DNA from: Candidatus Woesearchaeota archaeon
GTDB taxonomy: Archaea > Nanobdellota > Nanobdellia > Woesearchaeales > UBA525
Assembly: GCA_003694385.1 (NCBI GenBank)
Contig: RFKA01000046.1
Location: 1-8,519, forward strand
Direction of reading: 5' to 3'
DNA length: 8,519 nt
In this document: piece by piece, positions 5,055 through 8,519 of the stretch
How positions within the stretch are numbered: position 1 is the first letter of the stretch
Layout: every line of letters begins with the position of its first letter
Notes under the pieces: model-generated
What the model saw: the letters and a program-made list of their open reading frames with translations, nothing else
Told to the model about the DNA's origin: nothing
The model's database searches: none
Made by a program: the position numbers and the translations under genes

Positions 5055-6012
5055 GGCTGTGAGGCTCGTGAAACTCGTTCTTGCTCTGGAGCACAGTAAT
5101 GATGTTGCTGACGGGGGCGCCGTTATGCGTGTAGAGGTGAATGCCTGGCGCGCCGTTCTCCCGGAGTTGTAGCGCCTGCTGCACTGTCCACTCAGAACCA
5201 ACGAGCACGCGGTCCTCGACAGAGGAACTCTCGATTTGTTCCGCGAGCTGCCGAGGCACTTGTACGCCAAACACCTTCTGGAGCAAGGATAGCTGGTGCC
5301 GCTTTGTGAGCGGAAAGAGGCCGGGAATGATTGGCACATTGATGCCCGCTGCTCGTGCTTCGTCAACAAAGCGGTAGTATAACTCGTTGTTGTAGAATGC
5401 TTGCGTGACGAGGTAGTCAACACCCGCATCAACTTTCTCCTTGAGCCATCGGAGTTCTTGGGTGCGCGACGGGCTCTCACGATGCCCCTCGGGGTAGCAC
5501 GCGGCGCCGACGCAGAAATCCAGCGGGACACCCACTTCGCCGCCGAGGTACTTTCCTTGTCGGAGGTCGCTGAGTTGTCTTACGAGGTCTCTTGCGTAAC
5601 GGTGGCCGTTCTCCTTCGGCGTGAATGCGCAGAATCTGCCTTGTGCGTCTCTGTACGGGTCTCCCCGGAGAGCGAGGACGTCTGTGACTCCGAGGTATGC
5701 GAGATCTATGAGGTACTCCTGGGTTTCTGCAGCACTGAATCCAGTACAGATAACGTGGGGGACTGTGGTGAGTGTCGCTCCGTAACGACCAATAATCGCG
5801 CCGGCAATACCTGTGGTGCCAGGCTTCTTTCGCCGCGCAATACCATCAGTGTGTGGCTGCTCGGCATGGTACGTGATGTTCACTTGGTGGATGCCCTTCT
5901 CGACGAGGTCGTCGAGGAGAACGAACAAGTCATTGAGGGAGGCCCCGACGCGCGGGGGCTCGATTTCGACGCTCAAGAGTGGGCCGTTCTTGAGACGCTC
6001 GATAACACTCAT
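5044..6012 (-). CDS. metF: Methylenetetrahydrofolate reductase (MetF)
   Basis: The 322-residue product should be a FAD-dependent TIM-barrel enzyme that reduces 5,10-methylene-tetrahydrofolate (or a related archaeal carrier) to the 5-methyl form for methionine synthesis or a C1 branch. Family landmarks are present: SVEIEPP at residues 14-20, whose first Glu matches the catalytic Glu of the SFEFFPP motif; NITYHAE near 45-51; VLALRGD at 112-118; CYPEGH at 172-177; TQAFYNNELYYRF at 203-215; and IIPGLFPLT at 228-236. Length fits the bacterial-type catalytic domain without the eukaryotic regulatory domain. The ATG at 6012 lies about 26 bases from an AT-rich TATA-like region and has no ribosome binding site. 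The gene is downstream of a RibL-type FAD synthase and convergent with aIF2 gamma. Most methanogens use the unrelated F420-dependent Mer instead. Confidence 0.92.
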   Translation of the reverse strand: MSVIERLKNGPLLSVEIEPPRVGASLNDLFVLLDDLVEKGIHQVNITYHAEQPHTDGIARRKKPGTTGIAGAIIGRYGATLTTVPHVICTGFSAAETQEYLIDLAYLGVTDVLALRGDPYRDAQGRFCAFTPKENGHRYARDLVRQLSDLRQGKYLGGEVGVPLDFCVGAACYPEGHRESPSRTQELRWLKEKVDAGVDYLVTQAFYNNELYYRFVDEARAAGINVPIIPGLFPLTKRHQLSLLQKVFGVQVPRQLAEQIESSSVEDRVLVGSEWTVQQALQLRENGAPGIHLYTHNGAPVSNIITVLQSKNEFHEPHSPTG

Positions 6013-6033
6013 AGACGAAAAGTAGAATGTAAA

Positions 6034-6043
6034 TTAATAATAT
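6034..6043 (-). promoter_or_regulatory. TATA-like box for metF
   Basis: On the minus strand ATATTATTAA is centred about 26 bases before the ATG at 6012, again implying a nearly leaderless transcript. The 73-base gap to the upstream gene is very AT-rich, so the exact element is uncertain. Confidence 0.45.
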
Positions 6044-6050
6044 TTATTGT

Positions 6051-6074
6051 AAGATTTATTCAAATAATAATCTT
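6051..6074. promoter_or_regulatory. AT-rich imperfect dyad between ribL and metF
   Basis: AAGATTTATT (6051-6060) and AATAATCTT (6066-6074) are complementary apart from one extra base, around a 5-base centre. The dyad sits just upstream of the metF TATA-like region, the position where an archaeal repressor or activator could act. In such AT-rich sequence the match may be chance. Confidence 0.25.
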
Positions 6075-6085
6075 CTTCTCCTACT

Positions 6086-6478
6086 TTAGATTTTGCTGCT
6101 CTTGTACTTCTGCGGGTCCAGGGCCACCGCGCGCAGAATCTCGACGCTATCATCACCGAGCGCATCCCAGATTTGCTCCTCCGTAAACGTTTGCTGGTCG
6201 TACCCGAGGACGATGACATCGGGGAGTTCAGTCCTGATAACATCGAAAAAATCATCCTTCCGACCGAGGACCGCCTTATCGACGAGCGGCTCTCGCTCAA
6301 CACTTGCCCGCCGTTCCTCCTCGTTGAGGCGCGGTTCGCGCTTCTTGATGCGCCTAATGGATGAGTCCCTCGCAACCACGACGACGAGCGCGTCGCCATG
6401 CCGCTTCGCCTGCCGGAACAGCGAGCGATGCCCCTCGTGGAGCGGGTCGAAGCAGCCGAACACCATGACTTTACGCAT
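6086..6478 (-). CDS. ribL: RibL-like cytidylyltransferase-family protein, probable FAD synthase
   Basis: This 130-residue protein belongs to the HxGH nucleotidyltransferase superfamily. It has VFGCFDPLHEGH at residues 6-17, with HEGH binding the nucleotide phosphates, a VVVVARD strand at 32-38, VDKAVLG at 66-72, and IVLGYDQQTF at 89-98. This set resembles archaeal RibL, which transfers AMP from ATP to FMN to form FAD (RibL in fact also shows homology to glycerol-phosphate cytidylyltransferase, the main alternative). The C-terminus ends KSSKI, matching the start of the family's last motif, and is short compared with the usual length of about 145-150. It has its own TATA-like box 26 bases upstream and no ribosome binding site. 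It precedes the FAD-dependent MetF on the same strand. Confidence 0.75.
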   Translation of the reverse strand: MRKVMVFGCFDPLHEGHRSLFRQAKRHGDALVVVVARDSSIRRIKKREPRLNEEERRASVEREPLVDKAVLGRKDDFFDVIRTELPDVIVLGYDQQTFTEEQIWDALGDDSVEILRAVALDPQKYKSSKI

Positions 6479-6500
6479 AGAAAACTATTACGAGAACCTG

Positions 6501-6508
6501 ATATAAAA
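6501..6508 (-). promoter_or_regulatory. TATA-like box for the ribL-like gene
   Basis: On the minus strand TTTTATAT is centred 26 bases before the ATG at 6478. It lies in the 41-base gap after the S27ae gene, so ribL is probably transcribed separately from, or in addition to, read-through from the ribosomal cluster. Confidence 0.55.
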
Positions 6509-6519
6509 AACTTGGGAAG

Positions 6520-6690
6520 CTACTGCTTCTCCATATAGCCACACTTGCCACAGGTTGCCCGGTCCTTATGCGCGGCCATGAAGATGCCCGGGCCGCATTT
6601 TGGGCAATGCTTGTTTTTCCGTGAGAGCTGGTCTCCTTTGACCTCGTAGCATGCGCTCTTGGAGGTGGCTTTCTTCTTCTCGTCCGCCAT
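6520..6690 (-). CDS. rps27ae: Ribosomal protein S27ae (eS31)
   Basis: This 56-residue zinc-ribbon protein of the small ribosomal subunit is short but unmistakable. Four cysteines at residues 29, 32, 47 and 50 appear as CPKCGPG and TCGKCGY, separated by the characteristic IFMAAHKDR segment. The N-terminus is Lys-rich ([12 protein letters not shown]) as in archaeal homologues. Unlike the eukaryotic gene it is not fused to ubiquitin. Its ATG overlaps the S24e stop codon by one base (TAATG). A GGAGGGAG ribosome binding site lies just upstream inside the S24e gene (+ strand 6695-6702). It is the last gene of the cluster. Confidence 0.95.
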   Translation of the reverse strand: MADEKKKATSKSACYEVKGDQLSRKNKHCPKCGPGIFMAAHKDRATCGKCGYMEKQ

Positions 6691-7088
6691 TAGTCTCCCT
6701 CCTTGGAGTCAGTTTGCTTTTCAGCCGGCTCTTCCTGTGTTTCTTCCTTCTCTTCAGTTTCTTCCTTCTTTTCAGCAGGATTCTTTTCAGCAGGAGCCGG
6801 TTTCTCTGCTTCTTTTGCTGCGTGGCGTTTCCGCATGCTCTCGAGCTCAAGCTCCTCGAGAGCCTGCGCATCTTTGTACACGCACGCCTTGAGAGTCCCG
6901 GTCGTCGTCCCATAATGTGTTGTTATCGAACGGACAATAACGAGTTCTTTCTTTGCGCCAGTGGCTTTCGCCACTGCTGCGGCCGCTTCATGCTTCGTTG
7001 GCGTCGCGCCCTCGAACGAGATCTGCGCGGTCACCTCGCTCCGCCGCAGCAAGGGGCGGTCTTCTTTCTTCGTAATCGTGATTTCCAT
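6690..7088 (-). CDS. rps24e: Ribosomal protein S24e with acidic C-terminal tail
   Basis: The 132-residue product begins [16 protein letters not shown] and contains the S24e core: [20 protein letters not shown] near residues 24-43, and [20 protein letters not shown] near 49-68, a signature of the family. The frame stays open upstream to 7202, but the ATG at 7088 is preferred: it starts exactly where the family does, has an AAGGTG ribosome binding site (+ strand 7097-7102), and begins two bases after the Spt4 stop. Residues from about 91 to the end form a low-complexity tail dominated by Glu, Lys, Pro and Ala. Archaeal S24e is normally near 100 residues, so this tail is an addition. It is probably disordered; its role is unknown. 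Confidence 0.93.
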   Translation of the reverse strand: MEITITKKEDRPLLRRSEVTAQISFEGATPTKHEAAAAVAKATGAKKELVIVRSITTHYGTTTGTLKACVYKDAQALEELELESMRKRHAAKEAEKPAPAEKNPAEKKEETEEKEETQEEPAEKQTDSKEGD

Positions 7089-7090
7089 TT

Positions 7091-7276
7091 TCAGCGCACC
7101 TTCAATGCGTATTCTCCCGGCTTCTTTACTCCCATATTGTGGGCGATGAAACTCTTCTTCGGGTCGAGGAACGTGATACGCCCCTGCCAGCTCATACTCC
7201 ACGACTGGCCGCCGCAGAGCTTGCAGGTTCCGCCATCGCCGAGTCCTTTACAGCTCTTGCAGGCTTGTTTCCTCAT
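7091..7276 (-). CDS. spt4: Transcription elongation factor Spt4 (RpoE'')
   Basis: The 61-residue zinc-ribbon protein partners with Spt5 to close the RNA polymerase clamp over DNA and raise processivity. Zinc-binding cysteines are at residues 6, 9, 18 and 21 (CKSC and CKLC). The rest follows the family closely: GGQSWSMSWQGRITFLDP, then SFIAHNMG and the ending PGEYALKVR. Its start ATG overlaps the RpoE' stop as ATGA (7273-7276), and a GGAGGG ribosome binding site lies inside the end of RpoE' (+ strand 7284-7289). Length is normal for archaeal Spt4. Confidence 0.95.
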   Translation of the reverse strand: MRKQACKSCKGLGDGGTCKLCGGQSWSMSWQGRITFLDPKKSFIAHNMGVKKPGEYALKVR

Positions 7277-7839
7277 GCTTTCGCCCTCCGCGCTTTCTTA
7301 TCAGGGGAGAGATCCTCTGCAATCCAGTCCTCTTTCCCGAGGCCCTCTTGGCGCATCGTGAGGCCGAACTTCGGGTTCGCGCGGTCCTTGTAACTGATGG
7401 CAACCATGCGCGCGAAGCACTTGTCACCAATTTTGAGGACGCGCCCCGTCTCCTTACCTTGCAACACGCGGTCTTTCGTGACGCTCACATAATCATTCAT
7501 GCTCTGGCTCACGTGCACCATGCCGTCCATCGCGCCGATGTTCATGAACGCGCCGAACTCGGCGATGTCGCGCACAATACAAGGGAGGACTTCCTGCATC
7601 TCGGGAACGAAGCTCAAGAGCTCGAAGCTCGCGTCATAGTAGTTCGCCCCGTCGCCAGGGATGATAATGCCCTCCCCGATTTCGTCGACGGCGAGGACAT
7701 CAATGACGATGCCGAGCTCTTCACTAATGAAGCCCGTGAATTTCTCCTTCACCGCCGTGCGCACGGCGTCTTTCAAGTCGAGCCCGAAGACACTCGGGGG
7801 CACGCGGACGTGATCCTTGACCTTGATTGCGTAAAACAT
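7273..7839 (-). CDS. rpo7: DNA-directed RNA polymerase subunit RpoE' (Rpo7, Rpb7 homologue)
   Basis: The 188-residue protein is one half of the polymerase stalk (with Rpo4), which helps promoter melting and binds emerging RNA. The N-terminal Rpb7 domain begins FYAIKVKDHVRVPPSVFGLD and includes the tip-like segment GIVIDVLAVDEIGEGIIIPGDG at about residues 43-64. An S1 RNA-binding domain follows from about 80 to 165 (CIVRDIAEFGAFMNIGAMDG, then ARMVAISY and KFGLTMRQ). The Lys/Arg-rich end is short. The frame is open for 16 codons further upstream, but ATG 7839 matches the family start and is preceded by GAGGTG (+ strand 7844-7849). It begins one base after the PIN gene stop and overlaps spt4 by four bases, so translation is probably coupled. 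Confidence 0.95.
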   Translation of the reverse strand: MFYAIKVKDHVRVPPSVFGLDLKDAVRTAVKEKFTGFISEELGIVIDVLAVDEIGEGIIIPGDGANYYDASFELLSFVPEMQEVLPCIVRDIAEFGAFMNIGAMDGMVHVSQSMNDYVSVTKDRVLQGKETGRVLKIGDKCFARMVAISYKDRANPKFGLTMRQEGLGKEDWIAEDLSPDKKARRAKA

Positions 7840-7840
7840 G

Positions 7841-8242
7841 CTACACCTCTTGGATGCGTTTCTGCCTGATGGTGAGGACGCGGACACCCTGCGCGAGAAG
7901 ACGACGCTGAAGCCCCTTGTCGAGCGTCACGACGAGCGACTCCTTGTCGTCCTCGGCAATCGCGACGATTGCGTCATCAGCGTACTCGCCGGAGCCCCGA
8001 ATCTTTTTTAAAGGTTGTGTCTTTGCTAGACGCATCTGCTCGACGAGGACGAGCGCGAGTTTTGCTGCCCGCGCATCAGCACCGCCGCCCTGGGCGAGCC
8101 TGTGCAACTCCGCTTCAACGCTATCGATGATGATGAGGGAGTAGGGCTCCTGCATGTACTCGGCAATCGCTGAGAACAAATCTGTGCCCTGCGCGAAGAG
8201 CAGCAATGCGTTCGTGTCGACGATGACCCGTTTCTTAGCCAT
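7841..8242 (-). CDS. PIN-domain ribonuclease-like protein (FCF1/VapC9-like)
   Basis: The 133-residue protein is a stand-alone PIN domain. The expected acidic metal-binding residues are visible: Asp9 in VIVDTNALL, Glu43/Glu45 in DSVEAEL, Asp89/Asp90 in YADDAIVAIA, and Asp108 in VVTLDKGLQ. The order and spacing fit the archaeal family related to eukaryotic Fcf1/Utp24, which cleaves pre-rRNA. Members of this family are typically encoded next to RpoE', as here. No antitoxin-like gene is adjacent, so a toxin role is less likely than a housekeeping rRNA-processing role, though the substrate is inferred. The start overlaps the end of the preceding gene by eight bases and no strong ribosome binding site is visible. 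Confidence 0.85.
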   Translation of the reverse strand: MAKKRVIVDTNALLLFAQGTDLFSAIAEYMQEPYSLIIIDSVEAELHRLAQGGGADARAAKLALVLVEQMRLAKTQPLKKIRGSGEYADDAIVAIAEDDKESLVVTLDKGLQRRLLAQGVRVLTIRQKRIQEV

Positions 8243-8519
8243 TGTGAGAAGGGAGAAACGTGTCCTTTTTAACGTCGCTTATCTCGGTGAAGGCCTCTTC
8301 AGTCTTTCGCTCTAAGGGCTTCGTTATAACCGGAGAGAGTGGTCGCCGGTAGAGCTCTCTGGCCTCGAAGAACGCGGCGTGACGGACAGGAATCTCTTCC
8401 TCTCCTCGTCGACGACCGAGCTTCGGCTCAAGCGCCCGGCCAGCATATACGTTCTCGACGAAGTCGTGCAGGCTCAACGCGCGGAAGCCTCGACGAACAT
8501 ATTCGCGCTCCCACTGCAC
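8235..8519 (-). CDS. C-terminal part of an unknown gene (partial at right edge)
   Basis: The frame runs from the right edge to a TAA at 8237-8235 and overlaps the PIN gene start by eight bases, so it probably belongs to the same operon. The visible 94-95 residues are soluble and highly charged: YVRRGFRALSLHDFVENVYA, then a basic and acidic stretch LGRRRGEEEIPVR, and a Glu/Lys-rich end. The codon at the very edge is GTG, which could be an internal valine; whether the gene starts there cannot be seen. I do not recognise the family. The tight packing with PIN, RpoE' and Spt4 hints at a role in information processing, but this is association only. Confidence 0.65.
   Translation of the reverse strand: MQWEREYVRRGFRALSLHDFVENVYAGRALEPKLGRRRGEEEIPVRHAAFFEARELYRRPLSPVITKPLERKTEEAFTEISDVKKDTFLPSHNG

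Noticed and set aside
4107..5531. 474-codon open frame antisense to aIF2 gamma and crossing into metF
   Set aside because: It overlaps two clear genes, changes from antisense to a wrong frame of metF, and encodes low-quality Arg/Ser/Cys-rich sequence. It is a composition artefact.
5401..6186. 261-codon + strand frame over metF
   Set aside because: It is antisense to the well-supported metF and ends in low-complexity intergenic sequence.
7089..7202. N-terminal extension of S24e to the upstream ATG at 7202
   Set aside because: It would overlap most of spt4. The family begins at MEITITKK, where a ribosome binding site and a 2-base gap from the spt4 stop support the start at 7088.
7840..7887. 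16-codon N-terminal extension of RpoE'
   Set aside because: It overlaps the PIN gene. The family starts at MFYAIKV, with a GAGGTG site just upstream of ATG 7839.
7841..8242. VapC toxin of a toxin-antitoxin pair
   Set aside because: No small antitoxin gene is adjacent, and the context with RpoE', Spt4 and ribosomal proteins matches the housekeeping Fcf1-like PIN family.

Overview
The window is a chromosomal segment from an archaeon. It encodes archaeal initiation factor aIF2 gamma, the RNA polymerase subunit RpoE' (Rpb7-like), Spt4, ribosomal proteins S24e and S27ae, an archaeal FtsZ and a RibL-type nucleotidyltransferase. First genes of transcription units have TATA-like boxes about 26 bases before the start codon, which is typical of leaderless archaeal mRNAs. 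Genes inside operons instead have GGAGG/GGTG-type ribosome binding sites. Base composition is moderately GC-rich and third codon positions favour G/C, which produces long spurious antisense reading frames. The lineage cannot be fixed from the sequence. A degenerate aIF2 gamma zinc knuckle, Lys-rich and Glu-rich protein tails and compact spacing would suit a DPANN-like or otherwise divergent archaeon, but this is inference.

Layout. Left part (+ strand): the end of an unknown gene; an unrecognised helical protein of about 195 residues (124-711); a winged-helix regulator with a degenerate nucleotidyltransferase-like C-terminus (862-1410), preceded by a perfect 21-bp palindrome beside its TATA box; a 42-residue small ORF (1519-1647) lying directly before ftsZ (1659-2732); a 385-base intergenic stretch with terminator-like and RNA-structure signals; a 52-residue Cys-rich protein (3118-3276); an unknown 123-residue protein (3290-3661); and aIF2 gamma (3687-5054). 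Right part (- strand): metF (5044-6012), convergent with and overlapping aIF2 gamma; a ribL-like gene (6086-6478); then the tightly packed cluster S27ae, S24e, Spt4, RpoE', PIN-domain protein, and the 3' end of an unknown gene.

How the genes fit together. The PIN/RpoE'/Spt4/S24e/S27ae block is a known archaeal information-processing cluster, usually found with aIF2 gamma. It couples a probable rRNA-processing nuclease, transcription factors and small-subunit ribosomal proteins. Here aIF2 gamma faces the cluster from the opposite strand, and two flavin/one-carbon genes lie between. A RibL-type FAD synthase would make the cofactor used by the neighbouring MetF. FtsZ is the division ring protein.

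No CRISPR array, insertion sequence, tRNA or rRNA was seen. The most noteworthy items are the regulator's palindromic operator candidate, small genes next to ftsZ and upstream of aIF2 gamma, a possible structured RNA/terminator after ftsZ, and the aIF2 gamma that has lost its zinc knuckle and gained a Lys-rich N-terminus.
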